Of a stretch of 64,000 nucleotides of DNA, positions 1 through 11,129 are shown one piece after another. Source of the DNA: Candidatus Didemnitutus mandela. Lineage in GTDB: Bacteria; Verrucomicrobiota; Verrucomicrobiia; Opitutales; Opitutaceae. A program made the position numbers and the translations under genes. The stretch is from positions 160,735 through 224,734 of the forward strand of contig NJAL01000006.1 in assembly GCA_002591725.1 (NCBI GenBank). The letters run 5' to 3'. The first letter of the stretch is position 1; each line of letters opens with the position of its first letter. The notes beneath the pieces are model-generated. The model had not been told where the DNA came from, made no database searches, and worked only from the letters and a program-made list of their open reading frames with translations.

Positions 1-325
1 AGACTTCAACCGGAGGTCTCCCCATAGATGGCCTCAGCACCATCACCGCCAGCCTCGCGAAGATAGTTCCGTTCCAACCGTTCCAAGATAGCCCCCTGCT
101 AACTCGCCAAGGCCTTGCACGTTCCCCCTGGCTTTTGTTCTTGACACAAGCAGCGCTTGTGAAGTAGTGCTACCACAGCCAAGATGCTTGGCTACGCGAG
201 AAAATCTGCGGTCTTTTCACCGGCAGCAGACTGCATCCGCCTCCTTCCGGTCGGGCTCTCCTCTGAAGTCGAAACGGGAAAAATTTCCAATCGACAAGCC
301 GAGGTGACCTTTGACAAGTTTGGGT

Positions 326-562
326 ATGGCTTCGTCCGAAAAGAAATCGTTTTCTCCTGCCATGTTCATCGTGGATTTGATTGTGTGCGCAGGGTTCTTC
401 GTTTACGAATACAGCGTGCTGAAAATCCACGTGCAATCGGAAGACCCACACATGATCATGCTCTGGGCTGGACTAACCGCCGTCTGCATGACAGGTGTAT
501 TCTGGCTGGCCTTACAGATGTTCAAAGTAGTTTTCTGTTTACAGCACGCTTCGCACAAATAA
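326..562 (+). CDS. small membrane protein, hypothetical
   Basis: ORF 311..562, likely start at internal Met (MASSEKKSFSPAMFIVDLIVCAGFFVYEYS...); two hydrophobic segments typical of a small two-TM protein. Confidence 0.5.
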   Translation: MASSEKKSFSPAMFIVDLIVCAGFFVYEYSVLKIHVQSEDPHMIMLWAGLTAVCMTGVFWLALQMFKVVFCLQHASHK

Positions 563-1100
563 ACTGTCGGCACAGTAAACTTTTCCTCATTTTTAGCTGT
601 CTTGTCCAAAAATTCAACACACTTCCGCATTTCGATAGCTTCAGAGAACTATTTCGAAAGAATCGAGCACCTCGTCTCCAAAAGGGCTATGCCCGGGGAG
701 TGGTCAACATTGCCGCGGAACTAAAAATTTCCAGGCCAGTACCACACCCACAGCTGCATGCAGAAGCTCGACGCCGAAGAGTTCGTAAAGAAAAAACCGA
801 GGTATGATAACTCATCAACTTTCGGCTCGGAAGTCGCAAATCGTATCATCAACCGCCACGATCTGCGCACAGGGGTTTTTACGCACAATCGGCTGTTACC
901 GACGAAAAAAGTCATTTACGATGACGTCGAGAGCATGGAGCATCAACATCAGTATCGAGATGTTCAAGGCAATCGAATTGGCTCACACGTCATCTCGAAA
1001 AAAACCGCTCATCGTTGTCTGCATCTTGGACAAGGGCAGGGGAAGCGGTCTTCCCTGCGCCCGTAAGTCCGCCTATCCAACGGACCAGGTCACCGGCCGA

Positions 1101-1904
1101 TTACACTTCGACAACTTCGTCGGCCCGACAGCGCTTGAGGCGCGAAGCCACGATAATCGACAACTCATAGAAGATCAGCAACGGCGCTGCGAACAGACAT
1201 TGATTAAACGGATCCGGTGTCGGTGTGACTATGGCTGCGATGATAAAGATCACTACGATGGCGTGCCGGCGGTATTTGCGCAGTGTTTTCACTTCCACGA
1301 TACCCATGTAAACCGCCAGCACGACGAGCAGCGGAAACTCAAAAACCACCCCAAGGCCCAGCACGGCCCACATCAAAAGACTGTAGTACTTATCGGCAGT
1401 CCAAAGCGGTGTGTAGCCGAACATCTGGTTCAACTCAAGCGATATGCGAATACTGCTCGGCGCGAACAAGTAACAGCCAAATGAACAACCGCCGAGAAAA
1501 AGCGCGAACGCCAACAATCCCGTGGGCAGCGCCACGCTCAGCTCACGTTTAGTAAGCGCCGGCGCAATAAATTGGCCGATAAAAAAAAGCCAAAAAGGCA
1601 GCGACATCACGATGCCGCCGATCAGACAGATATCAATCATCACCGAGAAAACGCTCATCGGACTCGAAGTGACTAGGTTTATCTGCATCTTCGGATAAGC
1701 AGCGTGCGCCTTTTCCAACGGCCAGTTCAGCAGCAGCGAAGCGTCATCCATACAATAGGCAACAATCGTAACCATCACCGCGAACACGATTGTACACTTT
1801 AGCAGCGTCCACCGAAGTTCCTCAAGGTGATCGAGAAATCCCATTCGCTTGCCGCCGCCGGAATATTCACTTCTCACTGATTCGCTAGTCTGGTATTTAA
1901 CCAC
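1101..1904 (-). CDS. tatC: Sec-independent (twin-arginine) protein translocase subunit TatC
   Basis: 267 aa; MGFLDHLEELRWTLLKC N-terminus, multiple TM segments, ITPTPDPFNQ-like C-terminal motif (IVTPTPDPFNQCLFAAPLLIFYELS). Confidence 0.93.
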   Translation of the reverse strand: MVKYQTSESVRSEYSGGGKRMGFLDHLEELRWTLLKCTIVFAVMVTIVAYCMDDASLLLNWPLEKAHAAYPKMQINLVTSSPMSVFSVMIDICLIGGIVMSLPFWLFFIGQFIAPALTKRELSVALPTGLLAFALFLGGCSFGCYLFAPSSIRISLELNQMFGYTPLWTADKYYSLLMWAVLGLGVVFEFPLLVVLAVYMGIVEVKTLRKYRRHAIVVIFIIAAIVTPTPDPFNQCLFAAPLLIFYELSIIVASRLKRCRADEVVEV

Positions 1905-2171
1905 AAACTATCTACTAAAAACGTTTTTGTGCGCAGCGGCAATGTTGTAGTTTAGAAAAGTAAAATAACTTAACCCAACAGTTATTCACATCCGTTCAAC
2001 CATAAAAATCCACATACAAAGGCAGCCGCGATCACAACGAGATCGCTTTAAAAACTGGTCAGGGCTCGCTTCGAACGGGTCGTGACCAAGAGGTGGCCGA
2101 CCTTGGAAATTAGAAGCCTCTCGCGTCGATGTTTTAGGAGATACGCCCACACCATTTCGCAACCTCCGCCG

Positions 2172-2203
2172 TTGACACCTCCGGATACGCTCGCTGCTAT
2201 TAA
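2172..2203 (+). promoter_or_regulatory. possible sigma70-type promoter upstream of ppdK
   Basis: perfect TTGACA at 2172-2177; weak -10 candidates TGCTAT/TATTAA at 2195-2203; about 30-60 bp before the ATG at 2233. Confidence 0.3.
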
Positions 2204-2232
2204 TCTTCCTTTTTGTTCATTTCCCATTTATT

Positions 2233-5025
2233 ATGGCCAACAAACTTACTGCTAAAAAATCCACTCAAAAAATGGCAAAGAAGTCGGAACCCGCAGCGAA
2301 GAAAGCCGCGGGGAGACCTCCCCAATATGTCTACACGTGGGGCGCTGGCAAAGCCGATGGCAAAGGTTCGATGAAACACCTTCTCGGCGGGAAAGGCACC
2401 AATCTCGCGGAAATGACCCGCATAGGCCTCCCGGTACCTCCGGGTTTCACCGTCACAACCGAGGTCTGCACCTACTTCTACGCAAACAAGCGGACCTACC
2501 CGGCCTCGCTCCAAACCCAGATGGAAGCCAGCATGGCCAATATGGAAAAAATCATGGGCACAAAATTCGGCACCACCAGCGGCATGCCGCTCCTCGTCGC
2601 CGTCCGTTCCGGTGCTCGCGATTCCATGCCGGGAATGATGGACACGATTTTGAACCTCGGCCTCAACGATCAGACGGTCGTCGCGCTCGAAAAAGCCACC
2701 AACAACCCCCGCTTTGCGTGGGACTGCTATCGCCGTTTCGTCCAGATGTATGGCGACGTCGTGCTCGGCGTGCAGAAGCGCGCCAGCGAAGACCACGAGC
2801 CGCTTGAGACCGTCATCCACGCGTTCAAGCACGAAAAATACCACGACAACATCGAGGATTCGAAGCTCACCGCCGAAGACCAGAAAGAACTCGTAAAGCG
2901 TTTCAAGGTGCTCGTCAAAGAGCGTACCGGCCACGTTTTCCCGAACAATCCGTGGGATCAGCTCCGCAGCGCTGCCGGAGCAGTGTTCGGTTCCTGGATG
3001 AACGACCGCGCAACCGTCTATCGCCGCAAATACAACATTCCCTCTGAGTGGGGCACCGCCGTCAACGTCCAGGCCATGGTGTTCGGCAATACCGGTAACA
3101 CCTCTGGCTCCGGCGTTGCGTTCACGCGCAATCCCACCAACGGCATCAACGAACTCTACGGCGAGTTCCTAATCAACGCGCAGGGCGAAGACGTCGTCGC
3201 CGGCGTCCGCACCCCAGAGCCCGTCCTCAAAATCCAAAAGTACTTTCCGCAAGCTTACACCCAGCTGCTCAAGGTGCGCTCGACCCTGGAAAAGCATTTC
3301 AAAGACGTTCAGGACATCGAATTTACCATCCAGGAAGGCAAGCTATTCATGCTCCAAACACGCAACGGCAAGCGCACGGCAGCCGCCGCGCTGAAATTTT
3401 CCATAGATATGGTAAAGGAGAAACTAATCGACTGGAAGGTCGCCGTCCAACGCAACCCAGCCGACCAGATCGAACAACTCCTCGCCCCAGTCTTCGACCT
3501 CGCCGAGATCAAGAAGGCCCAGACGATCGCCACCGGTCTTCCCGCCGGCCCCGGCGCCGCCACCGGCAAGATCTACTTCAACGCTGGCCGCGCGGTCCAA
3601 GCAGCCGACGAGGGGAAAAAAATTCTTCTCATCCGCGTCGAAACTTCCCCTGAAGATCTCCGTGGCATGATCGCCGCCGAAGGCATTCTCACCACGCGCG
3701 GTGGCGTCTCCTCGCACGCCGCCCTCGTCGCCCGCCAGATGGGCAAAGTCTGTGTTTGCGGCGCTTCTAACGTTCAAATCGACTACAAAAATAAGACCGC
3801 GACCATCGCCGGAGAATCCTTCAAGGAAGGCGATTTCCTCTCGATCGATGGCAACTCGGGCATCGTTTACGCAGGCAAAATTAAAACAGCTCCGTCCGAA
3901 ATCGTCGCTGGTATCGTCAACAATGACGAAGCCGCAAAGAAAACCGAGAAGTTCAAACACTACGTGCAGCTAATGAAGTGGTGCGCTAAGGCTACTAAGC
4001 TTGGCGTCCGCGCCAATGCCGACACACCCGAGCAGGCCCGCATCGCAGTCGCTTTCGGCGCCAACGGCATCGGTCTTACCCGCACGGAACATATGTTTTT
4101 CGAAGGCAATCGCATCGACGTGATGCGCGAGATGATCCTCTCCGACTCGCTCGAAGGTCGCGAAGCCGCCCTCGTAAAGCTCCTTCCCTACCAGCGCGAA
4201 GACTTCCTCGGAATCTTCAAGGCGCTCAGGGGAAGTCCGGCAACCATCCGCTTCCTTGATCCGCCGCTCCACGAATTCCTTCCACACACGGCCGAACAAC
4301 AGACCGACCTCGCCAAGAAACTCGGCATCGCGTTCGAAAAAATCGAACAGCGTGTGCATGAGCTCGACGAATTAAACCCAATGTTAGGTTTACGCGGCTG
4401 CCGCCTCGGCATCAAGTATCCGGAAATCACCGCCATGCAGGCTCGTGCCGTCCTCGAGGCCGCCGTCGACGCCAAGAAGGCAGGGGTCAAGCCCAAGCCA
4501 GAAATTATGATTCCACTCGTCGGCTTCAAGAAAGAGCTCGATCTCCAGGTCGCGATTGTTCATAATGTTGCTGCTAAGGTTTTTTTTGAGAAAAAGACCA
4601 AGGTCGAATACTCGATCGGCGCCATGATCGAGATACCACGTTGCGCTCTCGCCGCCGACGAAATCGCTCAAACTGCCGAATTCTTCAGCTTCGGCACGAA
4701 CGACCTCACGCAAACCTGTCTCGGTATGTCGCGCGACGACTCCAGCTCCTTCCTCGGCGCCTATCAGGAAGCCGAAATTTTCAAGAAAAACCCCTTCGCC
4801 TCCGTCGACCAGACGGGCGTTGGCTCCCTCATGGAGCTCGCCATCGAGAAAAGCACCAAGACCCGCCCTGGCATTAAGCTCGGCGTCTGCGGCGAACATG
4901 GTGGCGATCCGAACTCGGTCAAGTTCTGCCACAAAGCCGGTTTGAGCTACGTGTCTTGCTCGCCCTATCGCGTCCCTATCGCCCGCCTTGCGGCAGCCCA
5001 AGCTGCCCTTGCAGATGCAAAATAA
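2233..5025 (+). CDS. ppdK: pyruvate, phosphate dikinase
   Basis: 930 aa full-length; [46 protein letters not shown] phosphohistidine region, [27 protein letters not shown]. Confidence 0.97.
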   Translation: MANKLTAKKSTQKMAKKSEPAAKKAAGRPPQYVYTWGAGKADGKGSMKHLLGGKGTNLAEMTRIGLPVPPGFTVTTEVCTYFYANKRTYPASLQTQMEASMANMEKIMGTKFGTTSGMPLLVAVRSGARDSMPGMMDTILNLGLNDQTVVALEKATNNPRFAWDCYRRFVQMYGDVVLGVQKRASEDHEPLETVIHAFKHEKYHDNIEDSKLTAEDQKELVKRFKVLVKERTGHVFPNNPWDQLRSAAGAVFGSWMNDRATVYRRKYNIPSEWGTAVNVQAMVFGNTGNTSGSGVAFTRNPTNGINELYGEFLINAQGEDVVAGVRTPEPVLKIQKYFPQAYTQLLKVRSTLEKHFKDVQDIEFTIQEGKLFMLQTRNGKRTAAAALKFSIDMVKEKLIDWKVAVQRNPADQIEQLLAPVFDLAEIKKAQTIATGLPAGPGAATGKIYFNAGRAVQAADEGKKILLIRVETSPEDLRGMIAAEGILTTRGGVSSHAALVARQMGKVCVCGASNVQIDYKNKTATIAGESFKEGDFLSIDGNSGIVYAGKIKTAPSEIVAGIVNNDEAAKKTEKFKHYVQLMKWCAKATKLGVRANADTPEQARIAVAFGANGIGLTRTEHMFFEGNRIDVMREMILSDSLEGREAALVKLLPYQREDFLGIFKALRGSPATIRFLDPPLHEFLPHTAEQQTDLAKKLGIAFEKIEQRVHELDELNPMLGLRGCRLGIKYPEITAMQARAVLEAAVDAKKAGVKPKPEIMIPLVGFKKELDLQVAIVHNVAAKVFFEKKTKVEYSIGAMIEIPRCALAADEIAQTAEFFSFGTNDLTQTCLGMSRDDSSSFLGAYQEAEIFKKNPFASVDQTGVGSLMELAIEKSTKTRPGIKLGVCGEHGGDPNSVKFCHKAGLSYVSCSPYRVPIARLAAAQAALADAK

Positions 5026-5589
5026 AACGCACCCGACAACCTCATTCTTATAGCTCCAACCATTTTGGTCAGAGTCTTTTCCCCAGGCGAGCGTTTAGCT
5101 AACCCTCCCAACTTTTCTTTTCCTGTCTCCATAAATTGACTCGCGTGTGTCGTTCTATCCCGCCCCCCCTTACCCTCTGACTGTGTTTCGCGCACCCACT
5201 TTCCTGTGGTGAGAAACTCCGGTCGTGGCTCCTGTTCGGCCAAGGGAAGCGCTCGCTTCCAAAATAGCCAAATTCAACGCCCTACTCACCAAACACCCGG
5301 AGAAAAACGCCGCCTCCCGAGCTCCTTCTGTTGAAATCGCTGCTCTACGTGTAAGTCCTGCACGACGAAGAGATGGGGAAAAGCTCCTGACGAAAGCCAC
5401 CGTCCAATATCTCGACACAAAGCTCGTCATCAGCGTCCAGCTGTACGCTCTATTCGATGCCACCCGAATGCAACAAGGCCAAGGCGAGCGAGAAAGAGAA
5501 AACGAAGGAATCCAAGCGCATTCGCTTTGACTGGGAAGCTTGCATCGGAAATCAATTTCACATAACCTAGGAAAACCTCATTCAAGCAC

Positions 5590-6070
5590 CATGCCGACCT
5601 CAAAGGCCAGGTTGTCATGCTTGATTTCTGGACCATCTGGTGCGCGGCTCCTACATCGCATCATTTCCGAAAGTTCGCGCCAAGGTCATGCACTTCAAAG
5701 ATTCGCCGATCGAGTTCATCGGCGTCATAATCTTGCAAGATAGGTCATTAATCTCAGAACCAAGCCCATCGAAACCAAGAGCGGTCCACAAAAGGGATAT
5801 AGACTAATATCCGACATTCTGAAAAAGTACAACATAACTTAGGAGGCCGCTTTCGCCAGTAGGAGACTTTCAATCCCGACTTCGCAATTCTCGGTATTCC
5901 CTATATCGCCATCATCGGCCTGAACAACACCGTGCGTTTTCGCCGGTCTAAACCCCCATGATCCGACCGCCAACATCGAGAGAAGAGCCACCACTCTGCT
6001 AAAGGAATTCAACATGCCGGTGCCTGCCGCCAAAAACCGAATAACGGCCGGAAAGCGCCAATTCACTTAG
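5590..6070 (+). pseudogene. TlpA/redoxin-family thioredoxin-like protein, decayed
   Basis: across frames: DLKGQVVMLDFWTIWCA (CxxC lost), HFKDSPIEFIGVI, FAILGIPYIAIIGLNNTVRF, NPHDPTANIERRATTLLKEFNMPVPAAKNRITAGKRQFT*. Confidence 0.7.
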
Positions 6071-6099
6071 CCTGGAAAGCTCTTTCTCCCGGCTTTTTT
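6069..6099 (+). terminator. imperfect rho-independent terminator after the TlpA-like remnant
   Basis: AGCCTGGAAAGCTCTTTCTCCCGGCTTTTTT: imperfect hairpin followed by a T run. Confidence 0.5.
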
Positions 6100-6819
6100 A
6101 TCGGTTCATCCAGACATAAGCAGGCTTCCATCTTCATTCTCCGGAAGGTGGGCTCAATTCGTTTTCCGCGCCGCCGATTAGAGAACGTAACTGCACGTTT
6201 TCGTAAACGTCGCCCCTTTCTATGGCGCTTCTTCCAGCGATTTCAGCTCATTCAATTCATTCAATACAGCCTCGCTCATAAAGTAAATCATTGTACCGCA
6301 GCAGAAAGATACAGACCAAACAAGCGATCCAAGGTAATGAGACCACCAAGGCTAAAAAGTTCGCAACCCATCAGGTTCAAACTGGTAAACGAGCAATCCG
6401 GTCTCCGTATCCCCTCAAGCCACCACGCTCACCGTCTTCCGACAACAGGATCCTATACGGCCGCCTCGGACGGCGATCCAACAGCGTTCGAAAGCAGCTC
6501 ATTAATCTCATTTTACCACTGGTAGTGGGGAAGCCCGATCAACAATCTTTTCTAATACAATACGATTAGCTGTTTAGTCCTCTTTGTCAGCGCATTTTCG
6601 CTTTCTTGATCGTTACCTTTTGCTCGACCGTGTTTTCCCACCGCGGGAAACGTCGCCGCAGTCGGCTGACTGCTTTTCGTTCCACCAGTAATGTTCGTCA
6701 CAGGCCCCTTCTTGTGTCCCTAGTTTTTTATATAAATTAATTCTAAAAAACATTTACGGAAATTCGATTTACCCGAGCCCACACAGATCAAAACCCAGAA
6801 AGAAGCTAACGCCGTCTTT

Positions 6820-7550
6820 CGTAGACCCGATCCTTTGATCACAGAGAAAAGCTTTCACGACGCCACCATCACCAACTCTGGAACGATCGGACATCAGTGG
6901 GAAACATTGCTCGGGGTAGCCTGAACGTACCGCCGCCACGGACCATCTTGGGTGCAGTATCTATCATCCGCCCGAATCTCACCATGACCGACGGTTGCGA
7001 TCGCCTGCTCCTTGTAAACGTAACCCCTCACCAACGTCCTCGATGTTTCATTTTGTCCCCAAGCGCGTCAACAACCCGACCTTGGCCCGCGTCAAATGTC
7101 CACGCTCCGCGAGATGGCTCCGCCCACCAACACCAGGACTATCAGTCATGGCCCGGGCAGAAATTTCTAGATCTACGATTGCGACATCGGAGCCGGTGAC
7201 GACAACATCGTGATCAAATCCACAAGTGGCGTAGGCAGCTTTGTGCAAAGCGTGCGCTACGAGCTGCATTTAGATGTGCAGCTTTGCACAATTAACCGAC
7301 GGAGCTTCAAAGGCGACGCGAGAACAAATTGCAAGCAATCCACAACATGGACCTTTAAAAACATCACCGTGCGCAACGCCCGCCGTGCTAAAATTGCCCA
7401 GGCATCCCGAAAAGCTCCATTTCCGGTCTCATCTTTTCGCGACGTCCACTTAATCGCAAAAAAGGGATTCGATCTAACACAATGCTGGCACTCCAAACTT
7501 CGAAAACGTCACCAACAACATCCCCCCTGGCGTCGTTTCAAAAAAGATTC
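6820..7550 (+). pseudogene. glycoside hydrolase family 28 (polygalacturonase-like), decayed
   Basis: PLITEKSFHDATITNSGTIGHQW; MFHFVPKRVNN; IYDCDIGAGDDNIVIKS (GH28 catalytic GDD motif); FKNITVRNARRAKI..FRDVHLIAKKGFD; interrupted by stops and frameshifts. Confidence 0.72.
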
Positions 7551-8229
7551 CGAAAGAACACTGGACGATTTTCTGGAGGCTAGGTTTGTCCCACACCGAC
7601 ATTTTCAGCCTTCGCCCGGGCCAACCTATGATCAAACTCCGTTCCCCTGCCAGTCCCTCGGACTTTTTCTCCGCCCCTTCCTCTGGACCAACGACTGCCG
7701 TCAGCGCGCCAGCACGATTCCGGTTATCGCCGATGTCGTTTTGACCAACACCCGCACGCGACTCTTTGTGCAGCCAGCGAGCACGGTTTGATCATTCGGG
7801 AAAAGGCGCAGACCAGCATCGTCCATTTCTATGAAAACGGGCGCCGGCGGTCCACGTTCACCGTCTACTCTCGACGCAAAAAATCGTTGTCTATCCCAAC
7901 TTAAGGAAGACCGATAAGGCAACTAGCAGGATCAAAAAGCAGAAACTGCCCGATTGGTTTGAAATAGTTAGCGCGAAATAGTTCCGCTTTGCTTCCAAGC
8001 GCTCCAAGGAAAAGCCTTAGGATTGCTTCCAACCTACCGTCTCGCTCCGGAAAAATCGTGAAAATTTTCTGAAATCGGCGTTATCTTGCCAAACTCTCCA
8101 GCCATGGAAACCTACAACGAAATGATCCGAACACCTCACCGGACCATCACCACGCCGCTTTTCTACTTCGGAAAAAAACGCGTTCCACCCTCCAGACGCT
8201 CGCCAAGTTTCTCGACTTAGCCGCATTGG

Positions 8230-8810
8230 TGTTCATTGGTGGAACGCTCTTCCGGATGCTGGGCTACCTCTGATAATCTTTAGACTCTACGTAAGTTTGA
8301 AACTGGTTGGGATCGGCTTTGGTCTGCAAAACATCGTAAACAATTTCATCAGCAGCATTATCATTCTCGCCGAGCGTCTAATCTCGATCGGTAATCGCGT
8401 GGAAATCAACAGCGTCGCCGGGCAGGTTTCTCAAATTTGCATGCACAGAACCGCTCGTCGGTCCAAACGACAGCATCTCCGTTATCGTGACCAACTTGAG
8501 TTTTATCAGCAATTGCAGTGTAAACTAGGATTACGGCAACTGGGAAAATGTGCTTCTTTTTTCCCATCGGCAACGCTTGCGACACCAACCCGGAGCGAGT
8601 ATGCAGTCGCTTGGCCGAGGTTGTGTTGCAACGTTCCCAGCTCCGCAAACCCAACCTGATTTTTCATCGACTTTGGAGAGATCTCGCTAGATTTTTAACT
8701 CGGTATCATAGAACGCCAAAATGGGCCACTCGACCAAGAGCTTCCTGAGAAAAAACTCCGGAGAAGCCGTAGATTGAGACTCCTTTCCCATAGCGAGATC
8801 TTTATTTGCG
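8230..8810 (+). pseudogene. MscS-family mechanosensitive channel, decayed
   Basis: VGIGFGLQNIVNNFISSIIILAERLISIGNRVEINSVAGQVSQI, then IETPFP*RDLYLRS C-terminal signature; frameshifts and stops between. Confidence 0.78.
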
Positions 8811-8890
8811 CAGCTGCCTGTTGCCGTTAAGCTGCTGGTCCGCCCAAAGACTGAGCAACCAGGAGGCAGACGCAATAAACCACGGATCGT

Positions 8891-9715
8891 TATTTGAGCC
8901 CAGAAAAATCCAGCGTCGCGGAGTGGTTCGCCAGCGTCTTGGCGCGGCGTGTGTCTTCCCAGTGGGCACCGCCCTGTCAGAACACTTTGGTCGAGCGGGA
9001 CTTGCCGCTGTAGCTGGAAACCATCGCGTAACAATGCTCGCCGGCGTTGTAAATGACGGCCAAATTTACGACCGTCGGGTCGAAAGTTTCGCAATCAACG
9101 GAAGGCTTGTCGTTGTTTTCGCATAGATGGCCCGTAACATCGTAAATTTCCGCAGGTTATCCTTTCCGGACCCAGTTGATATGGTAATGCAAACCATAAA
9201 TGCTGGACCGCATCAGATTCGCCATAATTCGTCATACATACATCGAAGCCAACGTAGTTTTTATACATCGCCTTTTTGTGGAGCGCCCGTAACATAAAAT
9301 AACTGTAAAGCCTTGTGATCAATGCACCCGCACTCGATCGCAATGCGAATCAGACCAGGGGTTGGCGACAATGGTTGCTTTAGTCAGTATCCTTGATGCT
9401 TGCGGCCTATCTAGGCAAAATGGATCACTATCTGCTCCGGCTTATAAGGAATGCCGATGCCGCCACCGAAGTTTAGAAGCTCAAACTTGGTGCCAAGCTC
9501 GCGATTCAGCTCCACCACCATATGCGGATTCGGCAGCGTCTTTACGCCATAATAATCCACAAAGCCACCCAACACCCATTGAATATCTCATAAAAAGCGA
9601 GTGCATTTTCCCACACCGCTGTCTCGGCATAGATATGAGACGGTGTCGGTATTTTGGCCGCGACAGCCTCGAGTTGCTCCTTAGCAAACGGGAGGATCCT
9701 TTCAGCCATGGCCAT
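8891..9715 (-). pseudogene. lysA: diaminopimelate decarboxylase, decayed with internal deletion
   Basis: N-term MAERILPFAKEQLEAVAAKIPTPSHIYAETAVWENALAFYE; ELGTKFELLNFGGGIGIPYKPEQ; YKNYVGFDVCMTNY; HCYAMVSSYSGKSRSTKVF; AKTLANHSATLDFSGLK*; several stops and frameshifts. Confidence 0.75.
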
Positions 9716-9799
9716 GGATGCAAGCGGTGGAAACCCCCACGAAAAAACTTTTCTGTCAACGCTCCATCTGTACCTATGAGCGCTCATTAGCTGCCAATT

Positions 9800-10900
9800 C
9801 CAATCTTAAGCCTTCCGTTGCAATTTATTTTAACTCTGCCCAAAAAAAGAGCGCCAGGCCAGGAAGCTAGCCAGTGCGAGAGCCCGACAGTCATCGACAA
9901 CGCAGTGCTATTATTAAAACACGCCCACGAGCGTGTCAGCGGCGATGTTAAAATACAATATCTCCAACAACGCCGAGGCGCTGCCCGCGATTTCCCCAAA
10001 GGGGCCCATCGCCAAAGCCATCATGTTCGGCGAAATCGTGCCTGCCGACGGAAAGATTGAAAAAATAAAAACGCGGTCAACACCGACACCCGTCCCGATC
10101 TGTCTCTCCCACCAAAGCGAGCGCAACGCCAACCAGCACCTGCCACATCTCGTGGAGATGCATCAACCAACGATTTAACTGCAACACGGAAATCATGTCA
10201 GTGCGATTGATTCCGAAAACCAGTGTTTATTGTTGCGGTGAAAATCCGCTCTAAGATCGATAAACACGAACGGAAGCTCCATCAGATAGAATAGGGGAAA
10301 ATGCCCCGCCCCTATTCTGAAACTGACGGCCAGCAACGCACCCAAGAAAGTACCTGTCGTTAGCAGGTGGCAATAGGTCTGCAAAGCGCGCCCGATACTT
10401 TTACCCCGACGACTCGCCAGTGTAACCCTTCCCGGAAACGCCAGCATCATCGTTTCAACGCAGCCGGGACCGGGCACCGTTAGCATTTAGAAAATTCCCC
10501 GCCACCCGGTCCATCTGATAAGCTGTCCGCCCACGGCCGAAACGAAAATTGGCGATGTACTCAGAGTCAGCATGACAACAAATAAATTTTTCGCTAATTC
10601 GCGCTCATCTAAAAACCCCGTATTACGGTTCGCTGTGCCACCATATCTGCTAAACTGACCAGCGCTATTACGAGTCGCCATATCAACAAAGCCGCCATCG
10701 AATATGCCATCAAAACAGCCACGAAAATCGCAAGTTTCACCAGCAGCGGGCTTATATCTATCTCGTCAATGCACAACTGGCCAAAAAACTGCTCTCAACA
10801 ATAGCCCGGCCAGAAACACGGAAACGTGAGTTGGCACCGCGCTAATATCGACTTAAAGTTCCTACGTACAGTCCCAGATAACGCGAGCAAATAGATATCG
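9800..10900 (-). pseudogene. Bcr/CflA-type MFS transporter, decayed
   Basis: RELAKNLFVVMLTLSTSPIFVSAVGGQLIRWTGWRGIF; GKSIGRALQTYCHLLT; SPFVFI-like LPFVFIDLR; ISPNMMALAMGPFGEIAGSASALLEILYF; NNSTALSMTVGLS, in different minus-strand frames. Confidence 0.68.
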
Positions 10901-11129
10901 GTTGCAAACAGGTCCGATCACCATCAGCGCCCTTAGCACAAAACCAGTTCGTAACGAACATAGAAGCCATCGGTCAGGGAATTGTACCAGGAACACGTTA
11001 ACTGGGCCTGGCTGAAGCGGACTTCGTCGCCGAAACAACCCACCTTACAACTCAATACATCTATGATCGCAAATACTAAAGCCTCTAGCTTACCACGGCG
11101 CTCCAAGCCGAGCTGGGAAACAAATGGAC

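Noticed and set aside
184-1484. 207-aa and 226-aa plus-strand ORFs
   Set aside because: They overlap the small membrane protein frame and run antisense to tatC; compositionally non-protein-like
1982-1990. TTATTCACA DnaA-box-like site between tatC and ppdK
   Set aside because: Single near-match without a cluster of boxes, dnaA/dnaN or an AT-rich unwinding element; not evidence for an origin
2200-5001. Long minus-strand ORFs (244, 178, 129, 203 aa) inside ppdK
   Set aside because: Antisense frames opened by the codon bias of a strongly conserved plus-strand gene; no family motifs
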